Assembly (NCBI RefSeq): GCF_000293805.1
Contig: NZ_AMBZ01000009.1
Location: 244,131-308,130, forward strand
Direction of reading: 5' to 3'
Length of the DNA: 64,000 nucleotides
Source of the DNA: Paenibacillus alvei DSM 29
GTDB taxonomy: Bacteria; Bacillota; Bacilli; Paenibacillales; Paenibacillaceae
Shown here: positions 1 to 13,500 of the stretch, one piece after another
Numbering within the stretch: position 1 is the first letter of the stretch
Layout of the letters: each line of letters opens with the position of its first letter
Program-made: the position numbers and the translations under genes
Notes under the pieces: generated by a model
What the model was told of the DNA's origin: nothing
Databases searched by the model: none
The model's input: only the letters and a program-made list of their open reading frames with translations

Positions 1-3000
1 GCCCGCTTTAAGCGCGGCCAATTGGGCAATGACCAGTTCAGGCGAACGGTTGAGACATATTGCAGTAACCGTCCCCGGCCCGCTGCCCTGCTTGAGCAGG
101 TAATGGGCCAGACGATCAGAGCGAGCCGCTAGCTCTATATAGGTTAGAATTTCGGCTCCGTTCTGAACGGCAATCCGGTCCGGTTCTGCCTCAGCTTGTG
201 CGATCACCATCCGGTGAAGGGTTTCGCAAGGGGAGAATTCCTGCTCGGTCCTATTCCATACATTCAGCAGCAGATTACGCTCATCTTCCAGCAATATCGG
301 CAAAGATTTGACAGGGGTGTCTGGATGGTCTGCAATACTGGAAAGCAGCATCAGAAAGTGCCTTATCATTTTCTTCACCGTTGCTTCTTCAAATAGACTT
401 TGATTGTATGTAAAAGTTCCTTTCCAGCTCCCGCCCCTCTCAATCACTTCAAGAGTCAGATCGAAGAGAGTTGTCTCCGTATTTACGTGTAAAGGCTCGA
501 ATGTCAGGTCAGCTATTTCTACATCAATTACAGGCGTATTTTGAAGCGTGAACATGACCTGGAACAATGGCGAATAACCCAGGCTTCGCGTCCCAGCCAC
601 CTTCTCCACTACAAGCTCGAACGGAACGTCTTGATATGCATAGGCTTCCAACGCATGCTTGCGAACTTGGCGAAGCAGCTCGCGGAACGGCAAATTTGCA
701 GTGATCTCAGAACGAATGACGAGCGTATTGACAAAAAAACCGATCATAGATTCCACATCTTTGTGGTTTCTGCCTGATATCGCGGTTCCAACGCAAATAT
801 CTTCCTCACCGGTATAGCGATGCAGCAGCGTCTGAAATGCTGCCATCAACAGCATAAAGGAAGTGGCCTTCTCCTCGGCTGCGAGTTGGAAAAGCCTTGT
901 CGATAACTGCTGCGGAAGATCGAAGCTAAGCTTCTTTCCCGTATATTGCTGCCGTGCAGGGCGCGGGCGATCTGTCGGAAGCTGAAGCAGTTCCGGCGCT
1001 CCAGCCAGCTTTTGTATCCAATACGATAACTGTTCTTGAAGCGCGTTCTCGCAGTACCGTTCCCGCTGCCACTCCGCAAAGTCCGCATACTGCACGCGAA
1101 GGGCGGGCATGCGCTCCGCCTCTCCGCTAACGAAGGAAAGATAATACTCCAGCAGCTCCTTGCCAAATACATGGTGGGACCAACCATCAGTAATGATATG
1201 ATGAAAGGAAATCAGCAGTACATGCTCCCTATCAGCAAGGCATAGAAGAATCGCCCTAAGCAGCGGTCCATGTGTGAGATCAAACGGCCTACTAATCAAG
1301 GACATATGCTGTTTCACCGCTTCATCCTGTTCGCTTGGCGGTACTTCCCGCAAGTCTTTCCGCTCCAGCGGCATATCCATGTCATCCAGCACGAGTTGAT
1401 AAGGACTTCCGTCCTCCTCGTGAAATACGGTGCGCAGAACCTCGTGCCGTTTTACGAGTTCCTGCAGGCTTTTCTCGAATGCTTCGACCTGCAAATCTCC
1501 CCTCAGCCTCATGCCGTAAACCAAGTTATACGCCGTTGATTCCGGCTCCAGGGTAGAAAATAGCCATAGCCTCTGTTGGGCGTACGAAAGCCGATGCTTT
1601 TCTTTTTTTTGGCGAACCGGAATCTCATGCCTGTCAGAGGAAGGAGCGTGATCAGCTTTGACGTCCCCTTGAAGCATTTTTCTAGCATCGCCCGCTGCTT
1701 GTCCGATAACTGCGCTCTACGTTGTGCTAACGAATGCCGATTGGTCATGGGTTTTTCCTCTCCTTCCTCTTCTTCTTTTTCCAGCAGTTCGATATAGGCT
1801 AGTTCGATAATGTCTGCAAGCTCGGAAATGGTTTCAGCCGCATACAATTCCTGCACATTCAGCGAGATCGGGTACATCTCCCGAATTCGTGATATAACCT
1901 GCATTTTATTCAGAGAGTCAGCCCCAAGCTCATAGAATGGAGCATGTATGTCCAGCTCCGGCATGCCGAGAACCTCTTCGAAAAATACAATAAGCTTCTG
2001 CTCCACGTACTGACGCGGGCTCTCGTATTCTAGTGGAGCCGGGTATTCCGGTTCCTCCTGTCTTTCATTGCTTTTCGCGTTCGGGAAGGATGCGTCGAAG
2101 CCTCTCGAGTTTGGAATTTCATAGCGTTGTCTTTCAAATGGATAAGTTGGCAGCGGCATTCTTCTTCTCTTCTCTAACGCATAACGCGCCTGCCAATTCA
2201 TTTCGTTGCCCGCTTCCCAAATTGCTGCCAAAGTGTCCGCCCAAGAATGACAGTCGTAGCAGCTTAAAGAATTTTCATCCCCGTTTGTGTAGGTGTGCAG
2301 TGGTGATCCGATCGCTATCGCTCTCCATCGCCCATCCTTGAGCGCTTCTGTAATTTCTGAACTTAGCGACCGTTCTCTGATTTTTGCCGTCAATTCCGAT
2401 TCTTTATATAATGCGATATTCATCTCCGCATTCAAGGTTGGGATGCGGGGAGCAGCAAAGCGTATGCCATTGACTGTATTGGCGAACTTCTCGATGTCTC
2501 CGTTTTCTATAAAGTCTTGCCGGGCAAGCGTAAGCTTGAAGGCTTCTTCCAATGAACAACACCCAGCGATGCAGGCGGCCGCATACTCCCCTTCTTCTTT
2601 ACCCCCAATTCGATCGGGCGTTTGCTCCATGTGATTCAATACTGAAGCAAGACTGTAAGAAGCCGCTACTGAGATCAGTAGTTTTATGCGTGAATTCAAT
2701 TGCAGTGGATGATGCTGCTGATTAGCGTGGGCATCGTTTAAGAAGCCTTTAAATACGGCTTTCAATTCTAGTCCGCTGACAGACTCAGCTTTTTCAATTG
2801 CTTCATTTAATTCGCGGCAGAAGAGCGGTTCAGTTCTGTACAACTCTAGTAACCCGGAAAGGCTCTCCTCCAACCAAGGGAGAAGTATCCATACAGTCAT
2901 TGGTTGTTCATCTGTGCTCCGAATCTTTTCCGAATCCGGTTTAAAGGCCAGCATGCGCTGTGCATCGGCGGCATTTCGGCAAACGACGGCTTTGCGGAAC

Positions 3001-4487
3001 GGGTATGCTTTTCTGCCAACCTGCGTTGTATAAGTAATTTCTTCGAATGGTATAAAAGGGTTTCTAGTTAAATAGCCAGCCATCCTTTCGCAAGCTGCGG
3101 CAAGTGCCTTCTCCGATTTAGCGGATATAAGCAAGCTGTGCCAAGGCCGCAAGCAAGCATCGCTTTCTGTCAGGGGTGCTTCCTCCAGGACGACATGAGC
3201 GTTCGTTGACCCGATGCCGAAAGAGCTTACTCCCGCACGCCTAGGATATCTCGCATCTTCCCAGTCCCTCAGTTCCGTATTAACGTAGAACGGGCTTTCC
3301 GTAAAATCGATTTGCGGATTCGGTGCTTTAAAATGGAGGGAAGGTGGAATTTGGCGATGATGAAGGGCGAGCACCGTCTTGATGAATCCTGCCACTCCTG
3401 CGGCACAGTCGAGATGGCCGATATTCGTTTTAACGGAACCGATTGCGCAGTATCCGATTAAATCTGTCCACTGCCGATAAGCCATCGTTAATCCTTCGAT
3501 TTCGATTGGATCTCCAACTATAGTAGCCGTGCCGTGGGCTTCGACATATGATATCGTCTCGGGATGGACATCGGCGATCGCCAAGGCTTCTGCAACTACG
3601 TCAGCCTGACCTTCCGGGCTAGGGGCAGTGAAACCTGCCTTAAGTGCACCGTCATTGTTAATCGCGGTACCGCGAATTACAGCATAGATGAAGTCCCCGT
3701 CTGCCGCGGCCTTTTCTAGACGCTTCAGTACTACGATCCCAACGCCGTTGCCGGGGACACTTCCCTGAGCCTCACTATCGAAAGCGCGGCAGATTCCATC
3801 AGGAGACAAAATCATGCCTTCCTGGTACTTGTATCCGGAATGATTGGGGAACGTAACGGTGCTTCCGCCTGCCAACGCAATGTCGCACTCCCCGCTCATA
3901 AGAGACTGACATGCCATATGTACAGCGACCAAAGAAGTGGAGCACGCTGTTTGTACGGTCACTGCAGGACCTTTTAAATCAAGCTTGTATGATACGCGAC
4001 TTGTCAAGAAATCCTTATCATTGCTTGATACAATGGAGGTGATATCTCCCAATCCTTGATCGAGTCCGTAAGCAATAACATGGTTCAACAAGTAAGTGCT
4101 TAGCGAGCAGCCGCCATAGACCCCGATCCGTCCGGGATAGCCGTCGGAAATCCAGCCTGCATTCTCCAGTGCCTCATGCGCACATTCGAGAAACAGCCTT
4201 TGCTGGGGGTCGGTCCATTCCGCTTCACGGGGATTCATTCCGAAAAAAGCGGCATCAAACATGACCGGGTCATCCAACACCCCTTTTGCTTTAATATATT
4301 GGGAATCCTGTAGAACTTCTTCCCGAACCCCCGCTTGCAGCAGTTCCTCATCTGTATAGAAGCGAACTCCTAGATCGCCCTGGCTTAACAGTTTCCAATA
4401 TGCGTCTACATCCTCAGCTCCGGGAAATCTCCCGGACATGCCGATGACAGCGATTCCTTGCTCCCATAATGTTTCATCTCGTAACAA
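1..4487 (-). CDS. Hybrid PKS-NRPS: KS, vestigial AT, ACP, C, start of A (partial, one frameshift)
   Basis: Second megasynthase of a lipopeptide/polyketide cluster; it runs off the left edge. The KS domain (about residues 10-440) is complete: active-site Cys in TACSTS near residue 185, then EAHGT and NIGH. Residues 530-800 look like a shrunken acyltransferase: the GHSxGEY signature reads GKEEGEY, so the nucleophilic Ser is lost, and about 100 residues that should hold the catalytic His are absent, although the closing LPTYPFERQRY motif remains. An ACP follows with GADSL near residue 858. A condensation domain (HHIITDGWS near 1186-1212) and the first part of an A domain follow in another frame. 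The switch fits one missing base in the T5 run at 1677-1681: six A on the coding strand restore LEKMLQGDVK. Frame is then open to base 1. A GTG at 4496 is possible, but TTG at 4487 sits correctly behind AGGGGTG. No KR, DH or TE is seen. Confidence 0.9.
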
Positions 4488-4507
4488 GTGGTTCACCCCT
4501 ATTTATT

Positions 4508-7500
4508 TTATGTTCTTGCTTTTCCTCTGAGATCTCTTTGCCTTTTCATCAGTGATTTGCGTGATTCCACCCTTTCTTCGACATCAGCAATCCGCTCTTT
4601 GCGAACGGACGGCTCGAACAGGCGGCTTGCCAATGATGCAATCGTGGGATGCATGAAAAAGTCGGTCAGCTTTATCTGGCTGTTTCGTTCCCTGCGGATT
4701 CTTTCAACTAATAGCGCAGCATGCAGTGAATGTCCCCCCAGCTCAAAGAAATTATCATTTCGTCCGACTTCCCGCACATCTAACACTTCCTTCCACATGT
4801 CAGCAAGAATTCGTTCTCCTTCATTGCGCGGCAGGGCATCTCGGGATACAGGAGATTTTGTTGCATTCGGAAGAGGCAGTGCATGCTTATTGACCTTCCC
4901 ATTTGAGTTCATAGGAATGCTGTTTAACTGCACAAAAAAAGACGGGATCATATAGGCAGGAAGACGGCATCCTAAATATTCACGGAGATTAGATACAGGC
5001 AGCGGTTCTGGTTCTGCCGATTCATAATAGGCAATCAAATATGTGCTGTTGCCCGCCTCTTCCCCGTCTACGACTACCGCTGCACGGATTGATGGATGGT
5101 TGGACAATGCGGCAGCAATCTCGCCAGGTTCGACCCTATTCCCGCGAATTTTCACTTGATCGTCCAGGCGGCCCAAATATTCGATGGTTCCATCGTTGAG
5201 GTAACGGGCACGGTCTCCGGTACGATACATTTTTCCGTATCCATCATCGTGATCTCCATTAAGCTCTTGTACGAATCGTTCAGCCGTAAGCTTCCGATTG
5301 TTCATATAACCCCGTGCCAGGCCCTTACCTGCGATGTACAGTTCGCCTTCGATGCCGACGGGCTGAATCAGGCCGTGATCGTTCATAATATAAATTCTTG
5401 TATTGGCAATCGGCCGACCTATCGTAATGCGCGTATCATGAGTGAGTTCCTTGACGGTCGACCAGACGGTTGTTTCTGTCGGGCCGTACATATTGAACAA
5501 ACGGGCGCTCGTTATCGTACGGACACGATGCAATAGCGTTTCTGTCAGCGCCTCTCCCCCAATTAGCATATAGCGCAGCGAACCCAGCGCTTCTGCCATG
5601 CGGGTATTATCAAGCAGCATCCTCAGCCGGGCAGGCGTCGTTTGAAGAAGCTCGATCCGATGATCCTGGCATAAATGAGCAAGTCGCTCAAGCTCCATTT
5701 GTTCCTCATGCGTTGCCATAACCACCGTACAACCTAGCATGAGCGGCAGCAGCGTTTCGAGTACGAAAATATCAAATGAGACAGTCGTCAAAGACAATAC
5801 ATTGTTTATCGTTTCGAGTGGTATTTCTTGAATGATGCCAACGAGCAAATTATGAACCGAACGATGCTCGACCATGACCCCTTTGGGCTTGCCCGTAGAG
5901 CCTGACGTATAAATGACATACGCGAGATCTGACGGGCTAACGGATGAACATGGGAATGCAAGGGAGTCTTCTTCGCATGACATAGGCAGCCGATCCAGCA
6001 ATACGGTTAATTGTTTATCAGGAATCTTCGCCACATGTGCAGAATCCGTTACGACCACCCGACATCCGCTATCGTGTATGATGCTCGCAATCCGTTCTTC
6101 CGGAAGAAGCGGGTCAAGCGGAAGATATGCGGCTCCAGCTTTGCCTACACCCAACAAGCTTGCCACTAGCAATATCGAGCGATCGGCAAGCACTGCAACG
6201 ACTTCATTTCGAGAAACGCCTTGTGATCGAATTGCATGTGCCAACTGTGCAGCTTTTCGGTTCAGCGCCTCGTAGCTCATCTGCTCTCCATTGCAAATAA
6301 GCGCGATTTGATCAGGCGTTCTTGCTGCCTGCCTTTCGAAAAGGCCGTGGATAGTCTGTTCGTCCTGAATAGCTACCTGCTTTCCAGCAAACCTAGCGCA
6401 AAGTCTTTTTTGCTCTTCGTCGTTCATCAGGCCCATGCTTCTTACTTCCATGTCAGGATTGGAAATGGCCTGCCGCAGCAGCTCAATATAGCAGCTTATC
6501 CACCGATCTGCAGTTTCCTTAGCGAACAGCGCCGAAGCATATTCCATATTTCCATGTAAGCCGTTATCGGTTTCGGTTATCGACAAAGTCACATCAAACT
6601 TAGCCGCCGAGTAATCAAAATGGTGCTGCCGCAGGCTGGCCCCATCCAAAGCGAGCTCCGCATTCTCCATGTTCTGCAATATGAACATGGCATCGAATAT
6701 CGGATTGCGGCTCAACTCCCGAGGCGGAGCAACTCGCTGTACAAGTTCCTCAAAGGGATAATCTTGATGTTCCAGCGCACCAAGCACGGACTGCTTGACA
6801 ACCTGCAAATAGCCAGCGAATGATTGATTGGCGCTTGGGGACATCCGCAGCGCCAACGTGTTCACGAACATGCCTACCATCCTTGCCGTGTCTGCTTGGC
6901 TTCGGCCTGCTACTGGCGTTCCGACGATAACTTCTTCCTGATTGCTCAGTTTTGACAACAGTAATCCATAAATTGACACTAACACCATATAGATTGTCGT
7001 ATTTGTTTGTCTTGCCAGACGCTTTACATTCCTTGTCATTTCCTCATCCAGAAAGAAGTTTACGCATCCTCCCGAATAGCTGCGCAATGCCGGCCGAGGA
7101 AAATCAGTCGGCAAGTTCAACACTGGGATCTCCCCGGTGAACTGCTTCATCCAAAATTGTTCCTGCTGCTTTATGGTCTCCGTGCGCAAACTAGTTTGCT
7201 GCCATGCCGCATATTCTTTATATTGCAGCTGTAGCGGCAACAGTGTGTTGCCCGCGTACAATTGAGTTAGTTCTTCGGTTATCACTGCGACAGAAGTACC
7301 GTCGGATATAATATGATGCATGTCCAGGAGAAGGAGATGACGTTCCGGCTCAAGCTTTACAAGAGCTGCGCGCAGCAGTGGAGCCTGTCCTAAATCAAAT
7401 GGCCGGATAAAGGAACGGATGAGTTCCTCTGTGTTTTCTCCAATCAGCTCCTTACAAGCAAGCTCAAACTCTGTGTTCGCATGAATTCGTTGAACGGGCT

Positions 7501-10500
7501 TGCCATCCACGATATGGAAAGAGGTGCGAAGCGGCTCATGTCTCGCGATGAGAGCCTGCAACGCTGCTTCCAGACGCTCTCTGTCAATAAGCCCTATAAC
7601 TTCCAATGCGGTCGGCATATTATAATTCAACTCTCCGCCCTCCAACTGCTGGAGAACGTACAACCGTTTCTGCGCTGAAGATACGGAATAATAATTTCTC
7701 CTCCCGATCCTCGGGATCGTGTCGTAGTCGGCATGTTTCCGATGCTTAATCGTTTCAGCCATTTGTTCGATCGTCGGGTACTGAAACACGTCTCGCAGCG
7801 GCAATTGGACGCGCATCTCTTTGTGCAATTTGCTAACTAAAGTGCTTGCCCGCAGGGAATGGCCTCCTATTTCGAAAAAGTTGTCCTTTACGCCGATGCG
7901 ATTCCCAGGCAACCCGAGCACATCTTGCCAGATGCGCGCAAGCTGCATTTCCGTTTCTGTCCGCGGCGCTACATGTTCCTCGTCATGCCGCAAGCTTACT
8001 GTCAAATCATCCAGTGCTCTCCGGTCTACCTTTCCGTTTGTCGTCAATGGCATTTTCGCAACCTGCGAGAAATAAGACGGAATCATGTATGCCGGCAATT
8101 TATCCGACAATGCGACTCTCAGCTCTTTGCCCGTTAATTCCCTGTCCGCCACTACATAGGCGCAAAGCTGTTGTGCACCGCTTTCATCAGATTGCGCAAT
8201 GACGAATGCCTCTCTTACCGAATCGATTGTTAATAACTGGGCTTCAACTTCTCCCAGTTCGATGCGGAAGCCACGGATTTTGACCTGATCATCCATTCGT
8301 CCAACATACTCTATCGTCCCGTCAGGCATCCATTTCCCCAGATCTCCCGTTCGATACATCCGATTCCCATTCGAAAATGGATGATCCACGAACTTTTCGA
8401 TCGTTAAGTCAGGACGATTCAAGTAACCGCGTGCGATCCCGTCTCCGGCAATACATATTTCCCCCGTCATGCCGATAGGCTGTAATCCGTTGCGCTCATT
8501 GACGATATAAATGGACGTATTGCTGATCGGTTTTCCGATTGGAACGCTTATGGCATTATCATCCACTTCATTGATATCATGGTAAGTCGCGAATACGGTT
8601 GCTTCTGTCGGACCGTATATATTTTTAATAATTCCGGGACCGAGACAGTTCAGCGCTTTGCGTACGTGAGATACGGAAGCGCGCTCGCCTCCGACTAGAA
8701 TTGATTTCACATGGCGCAGGCATTCCAGGTTTGTGTCGACGAGAAGATGAAATAGCGCAGTTGTAATTACCATTCTCGTAATCTGCTGCCGCTCAATCCG
8801 TTCTGCAAGTTGTTCGATATTCAATACCGACTCTTGCGGGATAAGAATGAGTCTGGCTCCGTTCAATAACGTCCCGAAAATATCGAATATCGATCCGTCA
8901 AATGAAAAGCTGGAAAGCTGCAATATACGATCCTCTTCGGAAATTTCGAGAAATTTCGATGCATGCACAAAATGCACTACATTTCGATTGGTTGTTAGAA
9001 TGCCTTTCGGTTTTCCCGTCGTTCCTGACGTGTAGATCACATATGCCAAATGACATAGAGTGGAAACTGGTTCTAAATTTGTCATGTCTTTGCTATATAG
9101 ATGCGGATCGTCCAACGCCACGATTTTGCATTGCACATGGATTGAATCAAGCAACCGGCGATGTCCCACTATGATTTGAGCTCCCGAATCCTCCAGCATG
9201 AAGTGAACTCGCTCCTGCGGATAATCCGGATCGATTGGCAGGTAAGCGCCTCCTGCCTTCAGAATGGCCAGGATGCTTATAATCATCTCGATCGAACGTT
9301 CGACCATGATCCCTACTCGTGCATCCGGCACGACACCAGCCGATTGCAGCGTTCGCGCCAGACTATTCGCTTTTTCATTCAGTTCTCGGTAGGTGAGCCG
9401 CATGCCTTCGAACTCGACCGCCACAGAATTCGGTGTTTTCTCTGCTTGTTCCTCGAAAAGCTGATGTATCGTCCTCTCTCTGGCATATTCCATCTCTGTA
9501 CTATTGAAGTTGCTCAAAATTAACGCAGATTCTTCGGGAGTTAACATCTGCAGCGAGGCCAAATCTGCCTTCGGATGATTGATTACCTGGCTGACAAGCT
9601 GCTTGAAATGCCCTGCCATGCGTTTTATGGTTTCCTGCTTGTATAAAGCTGTCGCATATTCAATGCTGCACGCAAGCCGGCCTTCTTCCTCCGAAGCCTG
9701 GAAGGTCAAGTCGAATTTTGAAACCGGCCGCAAACTTGGCTGCGGCTTCAAGCGCAACCCGAGAATATTCACTTCAGCTTCTTCCGTGTTTTGCAATACA
9801 AACATCGTGTCGAATATTGGATTACGGCTCTTATCCGGCGCCACAAGAACCTTTTCTACGAGTTCCGCAAAAGGATAGCTTTGATTCTCCAAGGCTCCCA
9901 ATGTCGTTTCCTTTATTTCTTCCAAGTAAGTCAGGAATGTTTTGTCCCCGCTCGGATGACTGCGAATGGCTAGCGTATTGACAAACATACCTATGAGCGG
10001 TTGTAAGTCTTCGTGCGTCCTGCCGGCAATCGGGGTGCCAACCACAATGTCCTCTTGCCCTGTATATTTGTGAAGCATGATCACATAGACAGTGAACAAT
10101 ACCATGAACAGTGTTGTTCCGGTTTCGGATGACAATCGTACGAGTGCCCTGCTCGTTTCAGCATCCAACTCAAATTGATGCGTATCTCCCTCGAAACTTC
10201 GCACGGCAGGTCTTGCATAGTCAGTCGGCATTTCCAATACTGGCAATTGTCCTTCCAGCACGCTTAACCAGTATGCTTCCTGAAGTTTCGCTTCTTCCTG
10301 CTGTGCTTCGGACATTTGCCATGCCGCGTAGTCTTTGAACTGAATGCGTAAAGGCATCAGTTCCTCTCCGCCGTACAAGCGGGAAAATTCATCGATCAGA
10401 ATCGCGGTCGAGACGCCGTCAGAGATAATGTGATGCATATCGAAAAGAAACAGATGCCGATCGTCCTTCAATTCAGCCAAGCCTACCCGCATAAGCGGAG

Positions 10501-13500
10501 GTTTACTTAAGTCAAACGTCCGGATAAAGGCATTTTCAATTTCCGCCGCTTCTTCCTCGCCAGCATGCATATATTCGATTTCGAAATGGATCTCATCATG
10601 TACGCACTGCATAGGTTCGCCGTCAACCAGCTCGAATCCGGTTCGCAGCGTTTCATGTCGCGCAATCAGATCTCGAAACGCCTTCTCAAATTGTTTTCGA
10701 CACAATGATCCCAAAATCAACACACTGCCGGACATGTTATAGCTTTGATCTGCTCCCTCAAGCTGATGAAGGGTATAAAGCCTTTTCTGGGCAGATGAGA
10801 TCGCGTAATATTCTCTTTTTTCCGTTACGGGAATAGGTTTGTGCGTCCGCTGCTCCAATTCGCTTATCGCCTGGGCCATTGCCTTAATCGTAGGGAACCG
10901 GAATACGTCACGCAGCGGGAGATTGACTTGCAATTCTTTATTAATTCTGCTGACCAGCATTGTTGCGCGCAAAGAATGTCCACCAATATCAAAGAAATTC
11001 TGCTTAACGCCGATCTGTTCAACTCCCAACATTTCTTTCCACATGTCTACAAGTCTGATTTCCAATGGAGTCTCCGCCACTTCGTGTTCCTCTTCGACAG
11101 GCTCGATAGCTTTCGGCGTTGGAAGTGCATTTCGATTTATTTTGCCGTTGAATGTCAAAGGCAGGCGGTCAAGACGCAGGAAGCGCGCAGGAATCATATA
11201 GGTCGGCAATGTTTTCTTTAAGAAACACCGAAGTTCTTTCATATCTAATGAGCACTCGGAAACAACGTAAGCAATAAGATAGTTTTCCCCGCTGCTGTCC
11301 ATTCGGTCGATTACGACTGCTTGATGAACTCCTGGAAATGCTAGCATTGCTGCCTCGATTTCTCCAAGTTCGATGCGAAAGCCGCGGATTTTAACTTGAA
11401 AATCGATGCGTCCGATGAGATCAACATTGCCGTCAACCATCCACTGCGCCAGATCGCCCGTGCGATACAGTCGTTCACCTGGAACGAACGGGCTTGGTAC
11501 GAACTTTTCCTCACTAATGTCCGGGAGATTCAAATATCCTCTGGCCACTCCCGGGCCGCCGATGCACAGTTCGCCCGGCATTCCTATCGGAACGGGATTG
11601 AGCTGCCGATCTACAATATAGAATCGTGCATTCATCCAAGCTTTGCCGATCGGTACGCTTCCCGTCTTCGGCAATAGATCCAGCGGCTCGTCATAGTAAC
11701 TTGAATCGATTGCCGCCTCCGTCACCCCATAGCTGTTAATAATCCGGAATTGGGAGCCGTAGCGCTCCTGCAATGTCCGGTAATCATTAACACTGCAGCT
11801 ATCGGAGCTGACGATCAGCAGGCGCATGGAGCTCATATTGAAATCGTGCTCGTATGCGTAATTCATGAACGGGATGATGAGTGCGGGCGTAGATTCGAAT
11901 ATCGTAATTTCAAATTTCTGAATCCAGCCATTTAGCCGAGACGGATCGACCCGGTCTTCTGCCGGGCAAATGATCATCGTCCCGCCATTATAAAGCGTTC
12001 GTGCTATGTCTCCGACGAACACGTCAAAAGAAAAGCTCGCAAGCTGAAGGAGCTTTACAGGGAATTGGTCAAGACCGTATTCTCGTCGATTGGCCTCGGC
12101 TGTATTCGTAAGGGCCGAATGCTCGATCATGACGCCTTTCGGGCGTCCGGTCGTGCCTGATGTATAAATCACGTAAGCCAGATCAGATGGATTGTTCAGA
12201 TTAGGCAAGTTCGCATTGTCTCCGTTATTAATCGTTTCGTCGTCCATGCAGAGTACGGTTCGCAGGGACGGCAGTTCCCCAAGAACTGGAGAACGCTGCA
12301 GGAAATGCGACTGCGTCAGCAATAATGTCGCCCCGCTATCAACAATCATGAATTGAATGCGTTCCTCAGGATAATCGGCATCGATCGGAACATACGCACC
12401 TCCCGCTTTCCATACAGCCAAAACGCCAATGAGCATATCGACGGAACGATCGGCCAATATTCCAACAATTGATGCTCTGCCTATACCGTGGGCTTGCAAT
12501 GTTCTTGCCAACTGATTTCCCTTCTCATTCAACTCCTTGTAGGTAAGCTTTTTGTCTATGCAGATGACGGCCTCATGGTCGGGATTCTGCTTGGCTTGTT
12601 CTTCAAAAGCTTGATGCAATAAGCGCTCCGGGCAATGCGGCAGAAAATGAGGATTAAACTCCGTCAACAATCTGCTCAGCTCCCTTTCCCCGACTATCGA
12701 CAACTCGCGCACAGTTTGTTGGGGGTTTGAAAGTATCTGATCCGCAATAATAAGCAATTGCTCCATAATTCTCTCAATTTCGTGTTCTTTAAATAATTGA
12801 ATCCGATAGTCTGCATGCAGGCTCATCTGTTGTAAATCTAAGAAATCCTCGATATGTACAAAAAAGTCATTCGTCTCATGGCCGCAAAATCTAGCGTTCA
12901 GTTGAACAGAGATATCGCCATATTGCGTCCAACGAATTGGCGTGTAGTTCAAGGACACGCGAAACAGGTCTTGCATATCTCTTTTCGCATCTCGATCCCG
13001 CAAATCTTGGATGAGGTGGTTGTATGGGTATTTTTGATGACGGAAATAGGCTTGCTGCTCTTTGAATACAAGATGGAGTAAGGATTCCAGTGTTTGATCG
13101 GGGTCAAACGACAATCGGGTGGCAACCGTGCTTACAAACATTCCTAAGGCTTCTTTCTCGTTCCTGCTTGTACGGTTTGCAAACACGGTACCGACGGGAA
13201 CATCGACATTTCCCGTATGTTTGTACAGCAGCAGATACATGGAGGTCAGAAAAAAAACAAAGGCACTAATATTGCTTGCTTCGCTAAATGCTCGCAATCG
13301 ACAGTATTGTTCATCGGTGAGGGTGACGCTGATCCTTTTTGCGTCTGTTAATGGTTCATCAGGGGAAGAATGTTTCAATCCAGTGACTTCCGGCAATGTT
13401 TCGAACTTTTTCATCCAGTAACATTTATCTTTTCGATAACGTTCCGACTTCATATAATCTTGGTCGGCATGGATGTACTCCATATATGTGCCTTTTGGAA

